A DNA stretch of 64,000 nucleotides from Bacteroidia bacterium (lineage in GTDB: Bacteria; Bacteroidota; Bacteroidia; Flavobacteriales; Flavobacteriaceae), in assembly GCA_030427585.1 (NCBI GenBank), contig JAUIBW010000004.1, forward strand, positions 62,001-126,000, written 5' to 3'. Under the pieces are notes generated by a model. That model saw nothing but the letters and a program-made list of their open reading frames with translations. It ran no database searches and was not told where the DNA came from. Positions 34,954 to 43,671 of this stretch are shown here, piece by piece (positions within the stretch are counted from its first letter, which is position 1; each line of letters opens with the position of its first letter). A program made the position numbers and the translations under genes.

Positions 34954-36708
34954 ATGAATAAGACAGTTAATATAAATTTAGCAGGCATATTTTTTCATAT
35001 AGACGAAGACGCTTACTTAAAACTGCAACGCTATCTCAGTGCTATAAAACGCTCATTTACCGATTCACAAGGAAGAGATGAGATTATATCTGATATAGAA
35101 GCTAGAATAGCAGAATTGTTCAGTGAAAAAATAAAGGACGAACGACAGGTTATCGGAAACAAAGAAGTAGAAGAAGTAATTGCTGTAATGGGACAGCCAG
35201 AAGATTATAGATTAGATGAAGAAATCTTCGAAGATGAACCAAAAGCATCATCTCAAAAAACGAAACCATCAAGACAACTATTTAGAGATACAACAAATTC
35301 TTATGTTGGAGGAGTAAGTTCTGGTTTAAGTCACTATCTAGGGATCGAACCTATTTGGATCAGATTAGCCTGGGTGTTGTTTACCGTTTTCTCTAGTGGA
35401 GCATTTGTTCTGATCTATATCGCATTTTGGATTTTTGTACCAGAAGCAAAAACAACAGCCGATTTTTTGGCTATGAAAGGTGAAGCCGTTAATATCAGTA
35501 ACATAGAAAAGAAAATTAAAGAAGGATTTGATGGTGTAGCAGATACTGTAAAAAATGTAGATTATCAAAAATATAGTAGCAAAGTAAAAAGCAGTTCTAC
35601 TACTTTTTTTGAAGCTTTGGGCGATGTATTACTATTCTTTTTAAAGATTTTTGTGAAATTTATAGGTGTAATTCTTATCATAGTGGCCGGAGTTACTCTT
35701 ATTAGTTTATTTGTTGGTCTGTTTACGATAGGAACATTTGGGTTTATGGATGCTCCCTGGGTAGAATATATTGAAGTAGGCAGTCATCCCGAAGTTCCAC
35801 TATGGTTAGTTTCATTAGTAACATTTTTTGCAGTAGGAATACCTTTTTTCTTCCTGTTTATTCTTGGTCTAAAAATTCTGATAAAAAATCTAAAATCTAT
35901 CGGAACACCAGCCAAATTAGGTTTACTAGGCGTATGGATATTTTCTCTTATAGGGTTAGGAATTCTTGGAATTAGACAAGCTACACTCGAAGCATATGAC
36001 GCAGAAGTGATTATGGAACAAAAAGTACTTCCTATCACAAACAACGATACGCTAACCATAAAAATGCAGGGAAATAACAGATATACCAAACATCTATATC
36101 ATAGAAATGATTATAAAATTAAAAGAGATGACCAGGGAAATCGGGTAATCGTTATTCAGGATATAGAAATCTATTTAAAAGCTTCAAAAAGAGACTCGAC
36201 AGTACGAATTACGATAGAAAAAAATGCAGAAGGAAGATCTTATGAAGAAGCGTCTAAAAGAGCCCAAGAACTTAAATATGGATATGAAGTACATGGTAAT
36301 ACACTTTTACTAGATGGATACGCTATTACTGATTATGCTAACAAATACAGAGATCAAGAAATAAAAGTAACCCTAACATTACCAGAAGGAATTACTGTAT
36401 ATGCAGATGATAATACTTCTGGGTTTAATAACTCATGGAAATATGATGATTATATCTCTATCGATGGAAAAGAAGGAGAATATATCAAATTAGTCGACGG
36501 AAAATTCGAATGTGAAGAATGCCCAGAAGATGAAAACGATTGGGAATATAACGAATGGGATGAAGACGATGATAGCGTAAACATAAATATAAACTCTGAA
36601 GACAATGATTTTAAACTAAAAATCGGAGAAGACGGAGTAGAACTAAATAATGAACCCGTAAAAGTAAAAATAGACGAGGACGGAATAGAAATAAAAACCG
36701 AAAATTAA
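34954..36708 (+). CDS. PspC domain membrane protein
   Basis: The 584-residue protein has an N-terminal soluble part (about residues 1-105) with a two-helix DUF1700-like segment (LQRYLSAIKRSFTDSQGRDE). The PspC domain is at about residues 108-165: FRDTTNSYVGGVSSGLSHYL and a transmembrane helix (LAWVLFTVFSSGAFVLIYI). Further helices lie at about residues 225-260, 278-312 and 325-345. The C-terminal 230 residues form an exposed beta-rich domain ending in a highly acidic stretch. PspC proteins sense membrane stress. It follows the PadR gene at 1 bp and precedes a DUF2807 lipoprotein. Confidence 0.9.
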   Translation: MNKTVNINLAGIFFHIDEDAYLKLQRYLSAIKRSFTDSQGRDEIISDIEARIAELFSEKIKDERQVIGNKEVEEVIAVMGQPEDYRLDEEIFEDEPKASSQKTKPSRQLFRDTTNSYVGGVSSGLSHYLGIEPIWIRLAWVLFTVFSSGAFVLIYIAFWIFVPEAKTTADFLAMKGEAVNISNIEKKIKEGFDGVADTVKNVDYQKYSSKVKSSSTTFFEALGDVLLFFLKIFVKFIGVILIIVAGVTLISLFVGLFTIGTFGFMDAPWVEYIEVGSHPEVPLWLVSLVTFFAVGIPFFFLFILGLKILIKNLKSIGTPAKLGLLGVWIFSLIGLGILGIRQATLEAYDAEVIMEQKVLPITNNDTLTIKMQGNNRYTKHLYHRNDYKIKRDDQGNRVIVIQDIEIYLKASKRDSTVRITIEKNAEGRSYEEASKRAQELKYGYEVHGNTLLLDGYAITDYANKYRDQEIKVTLTLPEGITVYADDNTSGFNNSWKYDDYISIDGKEGEYIKLVDGKFECEECPEDENDWEYNEWDEDDDSVNININSEDNDFKLKIGEDGVELNNEPVKVKIDEDGIEIKTEN

Positions 36709-36771
36709 ATCAACCTGCTTCTGGCAGACTAATCAAAAAACGAACAGTTAAACATATCAAAACAAACAACT

Positions 36772-37491
36772 ATGACTACACTAGCCAAAATTATTATCAC
36801 CTTTTGCCTATCAGCTTTATGCTGCTCTTGTAATGTTGTCTTTAATGGGGTTAAAGGCCAGGGAGAAGTAATTAGAAAAGAAAGAACCATTAATCAGGGT
36901 TTTAATGCCATTAAAGCCAGTAGAGGTTTAGATGTTATCTTAGTAGACGATTCTGATCAAAAAGTAATTGTAGAAGCTAATAAAAACTTACACGATCACA
37001 TCGAAGTATATGTAGAAGGTAATACATTATACGTTACTTCTGATGAAAACATATACTATGCTGACGAAAAAAATGTATTTGTATCCTATGACAAAATCAA
37101 TAAAATTCATGTTAATAGCGGTGCAAGTGTCTCTTCTAATGAACCTGTAGTTCAAAAAGAGCTTGATCTTACTGCTACCAGTGGTGCAGATATTAAATTA
37201 AAAGTAAAAGCCGAAACAATAACGACTTCTGTTACCAGCGGTGCCATGATGAATTTAACCGGAAAAGTAAACAATCATAAAGCAAATGCTACCAGTGGTG
37301 CAGATATTCGTGCAGAAGATTTGTTAAGTTTAGTATCCGAAGCCAAAGCAACAAGTGGTGCTTCTATTAAAATTCATGCAAAAAATGAATTTACCGGGAA
37401 AGCAACAAGTGGCGCAGATGTTGTTTATTACGGAAATCCAGAAAAAGTATCTGAAACAGATAACTCTGGTGGTGATGTTAGAAGTCACTAA
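36772..37491 (+). CDS. DUF2807 (head GIN domain) lipoprotein
   Basis: The 239-residue product has a lipoprotein signal with the lipobox LCCSC (near residue 19) and then a DUF2807 head-GIN domain: FNAIKASRGLDVILVDDSDQ followed by a right-handed beta-helix. Repeated TSGA motifs mark turns of that helix (ATSGADI, VTSGAMM, ATSGASI). The domain occurs in envelope proteins of unknown function. Position after PadR and PspC fits an envelope stress operon. A terminator follows at 37529-37579. Confidence 0.88.
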   Translation: MTTLAKIIITFCLSALCCSCNVVFNGVKGQGEVIRKERTINQGFNAIKASRGLDVILVDDSDQKVIVEANKNLHDHIEVYVEGNTLYVTSDENIYYADEKNVFVSYDKINKIHVNSGASVSSNEPVVQKELDLTATSGADIKLKVKAETITTSVTSGAMMNLTGKVNNHKANATSGADIRAEDLLSLVSEAKATSGASIKIHAKNEFTGKATSGADVVYYGNPEKVSETDNSGGDVRSH

Positions 37492-37528
37492 AAGCTAATA
37501 ACCCAATCAATAATCAACCAAAATTAAG

Positions 37529-37579
37529 CTGTCTGAGAAAGCAACACTAACCAACCAATGCTTTTCAGGCAGTTTTTTT
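37529..37579 (+). terminator. Terminator after the PadR/PspC/DUF2807 operon
   Basis: CTGTCTGAGAAAGC pairs with GCTTTTCAGGCAG with one bulge and a wobble, around about 19 nt, followed by a T run. Confidence 0.7.
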
Positions 37580-37839
37580 CTATAAAAACATAAAAATCAA
37601 AGGCTTGGAGTAATACTTTTGCCTACAAAATTTACATTTTCTACCCTAATTTTGCTGTTTTTCAAAGTAGTTAAGACTAAGTTGAAAAAAACTTCTTTTT
37701 AAACCTTTGATGGTTTTTAAAACCTTGGAAAAGCTATTTCACGATAAAAACATAATCATGTCTAAAAAAAGTAAAAAATAAGGTAGGGTATATAATAGTC
37801 TCTTCGTTATAGATAGTATAACATTAAAATTACACAAAA
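37580..37839. other. Intergenic region before the four-copy lipoprotein cluster
   Basis: With the terminator, this gap exceeds 300 bp. It is AT-rich and contains no clear TAnnTTTG box or repeat that I can find. The promoter of the first paralogue is probably near 37780-37820. Confidence 0.3.
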
Positions 37840-38622
37840 ATGAAATCATTACATTTCACAAGAACAATCGTAGTCATATGTCTTTCTTTTCTAATATTTT
37901 CTTGCCAAAATGATCAGGAATTACTGGAACAAAATAATACAACTGAAGCTATTGAAGTAGGAGAAGATAATGAAACCGATCTGGTAACCTTCAATTTTGC
38001 CAATGGTAATAGTTTTATCATATATAGAGGTTTTGAAGAGTCTGAGCCTTATATTGCTACTACTCAATCCGGGTCTCTGGATAATAAGGTTTTGATAGAT
38101 GTTAAAAATAATTCTTTACTTCAAATATATTTATCTCTTACCTCGGAAGAAACTCCTATACCAGAAATTCTTGTGAAAATGTCTACTCTGGATGAAAGAA
38201 AAAAACTACCAGCTTCAAGAAGCATAGTTACCCAATTAGAACATAAAGTTTTTACTGTTAACAACTATCCTGAAAAACTGGCTATTATCACCATTCAGGA
38301 TCAAAAATCAGGTGAGTTTTGTAATATATATAATGAACTAAATAATGTACATCAATGTACAAATAGCTCATATAGTAGCTTGCGCTATCAATCCCACAAA
38401 CGAACTGTGGCAGTTAGAATGTATACCGAAGTATTTCATGATAGCCCTGGATCTGTAAAGGCAAATCTTACTGTTGGAAGAAGGAAAAAAAGCCACAGTG
38501 AGCATATCATCCAGCCTGGTTATTGGGCAGAAAGATCTAGATTTTCAGTCTTAAGTAGAAAAAGAGGCTCGTATCGTTTTGCCCCATATGGTGAACACTG
38601 GCGAGGATATACTATGATTTAA
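37840..38622 (+). CDS. Lipoprotein of a four-copy tandem family, copy 1
   Basis: The 260-residue product has a lipoprotein signal ending in the lipobox LIFSC, followed by CQNDQELLE and an acidic linker. A middle domain of about residues 45-110 reads VTFNFANGNSFIIYRGF and QSGSLDNKVLIDVKNNSLLQ. A conserved Cys pair follows (FC...QCTNSSYSS), then a basic C-terminal domain, about residues 195-260: MYTEVFHDSPGSVKANLTVG, EHIIQPGYWAERSRFSV, RKRGSYRFAP and HWRGYT. I recognise no known domain. The C-terminal net charge is strongly positive, which contrasts with the acidic N-terminal half. Copies 2 to 4 follow in the same orientation, each with its own gap of 130-160 bp. It is likely outer-membrane or surface-attached. 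Confidence 0.78.
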   Translation: MKSLHFTRTIVVICLSFLIFSCQNDQELLEQNNTTEAIEVGEDNETDLVTFNFANGNSFIIYRGFEESEPYIATTQSGSLDNKVLIDVKNNSLLQIYLSLTSEETPIPEILVKMSTLDERKKLPASRSIVTQLEHKVFTVNNYPEKLAIITIQDQKSGEFCNIYNELNNVHQCTNSSYSSLRYQSHKRTVAVRMYTEVFHDSPGSVKANLTVGRRKKSHSEHIIQPGYWAERSRFSVLSRKRGSYRFAPYGEHWRGYTMI

Positions 38623-38762
38623 AACAATCACAAAGTACATCAAAATCTTTCTTAGCAATACATTCTATATCTTTTTTAAAGCAAAAAAGATGAGGAATTA
38701 CTTATACTTACACAAGTAGGCGATATTTAGCACAAATGAAAAAACCAATTTAAACCTTAAAA

Positions 38763-39533
38763 ATGAAATCTTCAAATTTCACTAAAACAATCGTACTCAT
38801 ATATCTTTCATTTCTAATCTTTTCCTGCCAGGAGGATCAGGAATTATTAGAAGATTCTAACCCCAATACATCTATAGAAAACACAGAAAATGAAACCGAT
38901 TTGGCAACCTTTAATTTTGTCAATGGCAATAGCTTTATCATATATAAGGGATATGAGGAGGGAGAGCCATATATTGCTACTTTAGAATCTGGTACAATTG
39001 ATAGCAGAATATTAATAGATATCAAAAATAACTCGGTATTACAGATCTATCTTGCATTTACTCCTGAAAATACTCCTATACCACAAGCAATAGTTGATTT
39101 CTCAAAACCTGAAGAAAAGGAAAAACTAGTAACCCGCAGAACAATAGTAGATAAATTAGATGATAAAATCTTTACTATCGATAAATATCCTTCAGGATTC
39201 GCATCCCCGATTTCTGATTTAAAAGCAGGTACTTTTTGCGACAACCAACCGTTAGCACATCATTGTGTTAATAATGCATATGAAAGTATACGTTATAACA
39301 CACCTTCAAAATGGGCTAATATCACCATGTATACTGAAGTGTTTTACGATAGCCCGGGAGCTGTGCTGGCACATCTCACTGTTGGCAGAGGAAAAAGAAT
39401 CCAAAAAGAACATATCATACAACCGGGGCATTGGGCAAGAAGATCAAAATTTAGTATCTGGATGAGAAGAAGAGGATCTTATCGTTTTGCTCCCTATAAT
39501 GAGCATTGGAGAGGATATACCCAAAGACTATAA
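38763..39533 (+). CDS. Lipoprotein of a four-copy tandem family, copy 2
   Basis: The 256-residue paralogue repeats the family architecture: lipobox LIFSC, CQEDQELLED, then ATFNFVNGNSFIIYKGYEEG. The C-terminal basic domain has MYTEVFYDSPGAVLAHLTVG, EHIIQPGHWARRSKFSIW, RRRGSYRFAPYNEHWRGYT. The Cys pair appears as TFCDNQPLAHHC. It differs from copy 1 mainly in the middle part (about residues 115-190), while the ends are strongly conserved. No function can be named. A distinct gap with no terminator precedes it, so copies may be read through from one promoter. Confidence 0.78.
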   Translation: MKSSNFTKTIVLIYLSFLIFSCQEDQELLEDSNPNTSIENTENETDLATFNFVNGNSFIIYKGYEEGEPYIATLESGTIDSRILIDIKNNSVLQIYLAFTPENTPIPQAIVDFSKPEEKEKLVTRRTIVDKLDDKIFTIDKYPSGFASPISDLKAGTFCDNQPLAHHCVNNAYESIRYNTPSKWANITMYTEVFYDSPGAVLAHLTVGRGKRIQKEHIIQPGHWARRSKFSIWMRRRGSYRFAPYNEHWRGYTQRL

Positions 39534-39666
39534 ATAAAACCCAAAACATAATATCAAATTATAGGAGAGAAATAGTAATCTCAATAACTCCTATTGTATG
39601 TATTACAGTGCAAATAATAACGTTTTTATACTTAAAATTAAAATAATAACTTAAAACCAAACAAAA

Positions 39667-40443
39667 ATGAAATCATTAAACTTTGTAAAAACATTTTTAA
39701 TTCTATGTTTTTCATTATTAACCTTTTCGTGCCAAAATGATCAGGAACTATTAGAAGACACTAACACAATTGAGCCTGTCGAAATAGAAGAAGAAAATGA
39801 AATCACTCTGGCTACTTTTAATTTTGCCAATGGTAATAGCCTAACGATGAGTAAAGGATATGAAGACTCTGAACCTTATATCACTACCACACAATCCGGT
39901 TCTCTGGATAACAAGATCCTGATAGATTTTAAAAATAATTCTTTGCTTCAGGTGTATTTATTACTTACTCCCGAAAAAACTCCTATACCCAAAGTATTGA
40001 TTGATCTTGCTAGTCTTAATGATAAAGCAAAATTATTAAGTGACAGAGAAATAGTAGAAAATTTGCAAAAGCTTGTCTTTGATATCAAAGAGCAACCTAT
40101 ATCATTAATTACTAGTATTTCTTCTCAAAAGACCGAGCTTTTTTGTGATGAAATGGATGGGGGGGTTAAGGAATGTACAAACAGCTCATATCTAAGTTCA
40201 AGTTATCAATCTCATAAATTAACCGGCACTATTGGCATGTATACTGAAGTGTTTCTTGATAGTCCAGGATTTGTAGAAGCTGGCCTTACTGTTGGAAAGA
40301 GAAGAAGAAAACATAGTGAGCATATCATCCAGCCCGGCTATTGGGCAAGAAGATCAAGACACTCTGTATTATTAAGAAAAAGAGGATCTTTTCGTTATGC
40401 ATCAGGTCGTCGACATTGGAGAGGGTACACTTATATTTTTTAA
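39667..40443 (+). CDS. Lipoprotein of a four-copy tandem family, copy 3
   Basis: The 258-residue paralogue has the lipobox LTFSC, CQNDQELLED and ATFNFANGNSLTMSKGYEDS. Its middle part follows copy 1 most closely (TQSGSLDNKILIDFKNNSLL). The C-terminus reads MYTEVFLDSPGFVEAGLTVG, EHIIQPGYWARRSRHSVL and RKRGSFRYASGRRHWRGYT, and the Cys pair LFCDEMDGGVKEC. The conserved C-terminal FAP triplet is altered to YAS here. The family function is unknown. Confidence 0.78.
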   Translation: MKSLNFVKTFLILCFSLLTFSCQNDQELLEDTNTIEPVEIEEENEITLATFNFANGNSLTMSKGYEDSEPYITTTQSGSLDNKILIDFKNNSLLQVYLLLTPEKTPIPKVLIDLASLNDKAKLLSDREIVENLQKLVFDIKEQPISLITSISSQKTELFCDEMDGGVKECTNSSYLSSSYQSHKLTGTIGMYTEVFLDSPGFVEAGLTVGKRRRKHSEHIIQPGYWARRSRHSVLLRKRGSFRYASGRRHWRGYTYIF

Positions 40444-40600
40444 TATAAAAAAAACTTTTACAATAAATATTCAAATCTTGTTATTGATTATTAAAAAACA
40501 CCCAAATTCTTTCTTTGGCCATACATCTATACCCAAAGAAAATAACTACTAATATTATTTAATAACCTAAATATTTTTTTAAAACTTAAAACCGTAAAAA

Positions 40601-41374
40601 ATGAAATTTTTAAATGCAACAAAATTAATGTTTATTTGTTTTTCTCTCTTATTATTTTCCTGTCAGCATGATCAAGATCAAGAACTGGAGCAAGAAAACA
40701 TTACCAATGAAGCTGTTAATCTAGAAGAAATTGATCTGGCAACTTTTAACTTTGCCAATGGCAATACCTTAACCATAAGCAAAGGGTATGAAGATTTAGA
40801 CCCTTATCTGGCATCATTAGAATCTGGTTCTAATGATAATAAAATATCTATTGATATTGAAAACAATTCTCTTTTAAAAATCTATTTATCTTTAACTCCA
40901 GAAGGAACCCCTATACCTCAGGCTCTACTGGATCTTTCTGACCCTAATGAAAAAGCAGGTGTAACAAGTAGCAGAAAAACGATAGAAAAATTAGATAATC
41001 CCGTTTTTTATATTGAGAAATATCCTTCAGAGTTAGTAGAAAAATCTTTAGAAAAAACAAAGGCACTAACTTTTTGTGAAACAGTTGGTAGGCAAGCAGC
41101 ACAGTGTATTAATAGCTCATATAGCAGTCTTCGTTTTGCATCCAAAAACCCATGCAGTAAGATTATCATGTATACCGAGGTTTTTCATGACAGTGGCAAT
41201 AACGTAAGTGCACATCTATGGGTAGGAAGAGGCATGAGACAGCAAAAAAAGCATACCATAAAACCTGGATATTGGGCAAAAAGATCAAAAAAAGGATTAC
41301 GCAGAAAAAGAGGTAACTATCGTTTTGCTACTCATGGTGCGCATTGGAGAGGTTTTACCAGAACCTATCTATAA
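40601..41374 (+). CDS. Lipoprotein of a four-copy tandem family, copy 4
   Basis: The 257-residue paralogue is the most divergent copy. It keeps the lipobox LLFSC, an acidic linker, ATFNFANGNTLTISKGYED, the Cys pair TFCETVGRQAAQC and the basic C-terminus: MYTEVFHDSGNNVSAHLWVG, KHTIKPGYWAKRSKKG, RKRGNYRFATHGAHWRGFT. The glutamate-histidine-isoleucine turn is changed to KHTI. A terminator follows at 41400-41440, so the cluster is probably one transcription unit ending here. Whether it is toxin, adhesin or structural protein cannot be told from sequence. Confidence 0.78.
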   Translation: MKFLNATKLMFICFSLLLFSCQHDQDQELEQENITNEAVNLEEIDLATFNFANGNTLTISKGYEDLDPYLASLESGSNDNKISIDIENNSLLKIYLSLTPEGTPIPQALLDLSDPNEKAGVTSSRKTIEKLDNPVFYIEKYPSELVEKSLEKTKALTFCETVGRQAAQCINSSYSSLRFASKNPCSKIIMYTEVFHDSGNNVSAHLWVGRGMRQQKKHTIKPGYWAKRSKKGLRRKRGNYRFATHGAHWRGFTRTYL

Positions 41375-41399
41375 CATATAAATAACCAACCCTAATCTA

Positions 41400-41440
41400 A
41401 AAAAGAGGCTGTTTTCTATACCAGAATCTAGTCTCTTTTT
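41400..41440 (+). terminator. Terminator after lipoprotein copy 4
   Basis: AAAAAGAGGCT pairs with AGTCTCTTTTT with one mismatch around a 19-nt loop; the right side is T-rich. Confidence 0.75.
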
Positions 41441-41532
41441 GATTATTATTATACATCTATAAAAGTTTGTAAAAGATAAATATACTTATTTGCTAAAATT
41501 TCTGTTTATTTAACTATAAATTTTATAGAAGC

Positions 41533-42393
41533 ATGAGAATTTCATTATTAATGTTATATATATGTTTGATAGCAGGAAATATATATGGACAAAAAGAAAA
41601 AATTAAAGGCAATAAAATTGTTAGTACAGAGCAATTAGATGTTGAAGATTTTCATACCATAGAGATTTATGAAGGTTTTGAAGTTACTCTAGATGAAAGT
41701 AATGATAATCAAGTAAAGGTCGAAGCAGATAGTAATCTGCAAGAAGTTATACAAGTAGAAGTTGTAGATAGTATTTTAACAATCAAGTCTGATCGGGATA
41801 TACGACGTGCAAAAGCATTAAATCTTGATATTTCTTATGCATCAGAATTAAAAAAAATTATAGTATATGACAAGGTAAACATAAAATCATTGTCTCCTAT
41901 TAACAGTACTTTGCTCGAGGTACGTGCAAATGATAATGCCGAAGTATTTCTTACCGCCGATGCCGATCAGGTAGATTGTATAACCAATGGAAAATCGGTA
42001 GTAGAATTACATGTTACTGCCGGGGAAGTTACGTATCAAATCAATGAAAATTCTGAAATTAAAGGAATTGTTACAACCGATAGCCTTAAAGTAGATTTAT
42101 ATCAAAAAGGATATACCAAACTTGAAGGAGAAGTAAAATCGATGTTAGTACGAGCAGATAACGATACCGATTTTTATGGTGAAAAATTGAATGTCGCCAA
42201 AACTACACTAATTGCAGAAGGCGCCAGTGATTGTTATATTTTGACCAACAAAGAAATTAGCATTGAAGCTAAAGATAAAACTGAAATTTACCTGCTTGGT
42301 GAACCTAAGGTGATTATGAACACCTTTGCCAATGAAGCTATTTTATACAAGAAAAATATAGACTACGTTCCCGGTAGGTTTAGATTAAATTAA
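41533..42393 (+). CDS. DUF2807-like (GIN domain) secreted protein
   Basis: The 286-residue product has a signal peptide ending near IYGQ (residue 19) and then a head-GIN/DUF2807-like domain: FHTIEIYEGFEVTLDESNDN, LTIKSDRDIRRAKAL, then beta-helix repeats to the end. It is related in fold to the lipoprotein at 36772 but lacks a lipobox and the TSGA repeats. The function is unknown. It lies after the terminator of the four-copy cluster and ends 58 bp before the convergent trxB stop. Confidence 0.8.
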   Translation: MRISLLMLYICLIAGNIYGQKEKIKGNKIVSTEQLDVEDFHTIEIYEGFEVTLDESNDNQVKVEADSNLQEVIQVEVVDSILTIKSDRDIRRAKALNLDISYASELKKIIVYDKVNIKSLSPINSTLLEVRANDNAEVFLTADADQVDCITNGKSVVELHVTAGEVTYQINENSEIKGIVTTDSLKVDLYQKGYTKLEGEVKSMLVRADNDTDFYGEKLNVAKTTLIAEGASDCYILTNKEISIEAKDKTEIYLLGEPKVIMNTFANEAILYKKNIDYVPGRFRLN

Positions 42394-42428
42394 AAAAAGA
42401 ATGTCTAGTTGAGCTAGACATTCTTTTT
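42394..42428. terminator. Bidirectional terminator between the DUF2807-like gene and trxB
   Basis: A 15-bp stem (42394-42408 with 42414-42428) around TTGAG has A and T runs on both sides. Confidence 0.9.
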
Positions 42429-42451
42429 GAATGTTGTTTGCTTTTTTCGAC

Positions 42452-43420
42452 TTAAGCCGAAACTTCATTATTAGTTTCTATCGTTGCAAGATATCGCTCT
42501 GCATCTAATGCTGCCATACATCCTGTTCCCGCAGCAGTAACAGCCTGCCTGTATTCTTTATCCTGAACATCTCCTGAAGCAAATACTCCCGGGATATTTG
42601 TTTTTGTTGATTTTCCTTCGGTAATCAGATATCCTGTATCATCCATATCTAATTGCCCTTTAAAGATATCGGTATTTGGCTTATGACCAATAGCTATAAA
42701 CAAACCGGTAATCTCGATCTCTTCTTTATTACCTGTCTGATTATTTATCATTCGTAATCCTTCTACCACCTGATCTCCTAATACCTCATCAACTTCAGTA
42801 TTATACATTACCTTAATATTAGGTGTGTTATTTACCCGATGTTGCATTGCTTTAGAAGCTCTCATATGATCTTTACGAACTAGCATAGTAACATTAGTAC
42901 ATATATTTGCCAAATAAGTAGCTTCTTCTGCTGCAGTATCCCCTGCTCCTACAATTGCTACATCCTGTCCTTTGTAAAAGAATCCATCGCAAACAGCACA
43001 TGCAGACACTCCACCACCGCGTAATCGCTGCTCACTGGGCAATCCTAAATATTTTGCAGTAGCTCCTGTAGAAATAATAACGGTCTCTGCTTCAATCTGC
43101 GTAGTGTTATCTACAGTTACTTTATGAATTCCTCCCACTTCTTTACTAAAATCAACAGCAGTTACCATCCCAATACGTACTTCTGTACCAAAACGCTCTG
43201 CTTGTTGTTGCAATTGCACCATCATAGTGGGCCCATCGATACCTTCTGGGTATCCAGGAAAATTATCTACTTCTGTTGTAGTTGTTAATTGGCCACCTGG
43301 CTCCATACCGGTGTACATAATGGGTTTAAGATCTGCTCTTGCTGCATATATGGCTGCAGTATATCCTGCAGGACCCGAACCTATAATAAGGCACTTAATT
43401 CTTTCTATTGTATCAGACAT
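42452..43420 (-). CDS. trxB: Thioredoxin-disulfide reductase
   Basis: The 322-residue flavoenzyme transfers electrons from NADPH to thioredoxin. The FAD motif is IIGSGPAGYTAAIYAARA, the redox-active cysteines are in CAVCDGFFY at about residue 140, the NADPH site is VGAGDTAAEEATYL, and the C-terminal FAD motif is GVFASGDVQD. Its length and motifs are those of standard bacterial TrxR. It is transcribed alone, with terminators on both sides. Confidence 0.95.
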   Translation of the reverse strand: MSDTIERIKCLIIGSGPAGYTAAIYAARADLKPIMYTGMEPGGQLTTTTEVDNFPGYPEGIDGPTMMVQLQQQAERFGTEVRIGMVTAVDFSKEVGGIHKVTVDNTTQIEAETVIISTGATAKYLGLPSEQRLRGGGVSACAVCDGFFYKGQDVAIVGAGDTAAEEATYLANICTNVTMLVRKDHMRASKAMQHRVNNTPNIKVMYNTEVDEVLGDQVVEGLRMINNQTGNKEEIEITGLFIAIGHKPNTDIFKGQLDMDDTGYLITEGKSTKTNIPGVFASGDVQDKEYRQAVTAAGTGCMAALDAERYLATIETNNEVSA

Positions 43421-43580
43421 ATTCTCTTCGTTTTATATGATGTAAAAGTAGCGATTTGATCATAAACCTTACAGTAAAGTTATTAAGAATTGTTATGATT
43501 TTATAAAAATTATAGATAGCAGAAGAAACTTCTTCAGGAAAGAGAAAAAAGAGATCTGATTACACTACATTTTTATAAAA

Positions 43581-43607
43581 AAGTGCCAGAAAAATTTTCT
43601 GGCACTT
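43581..43607 (-). terminator. Terminator downstream of the cadherin-NHL gene
   Basis: AAGTGCCAGAAAA (43581-43593) pairs with TTTTCTGGCACTT (43595-43607); on the minus strand a T-rich run follows, 65 bp past the stop at 43672. Confidence 0.8.
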
Positions 43608-43671
43608 ATCATCACTAGGGGTATTTGTTGCTTTATCCCTTATAGTTTTACTATACTATGAATAATTTTTA

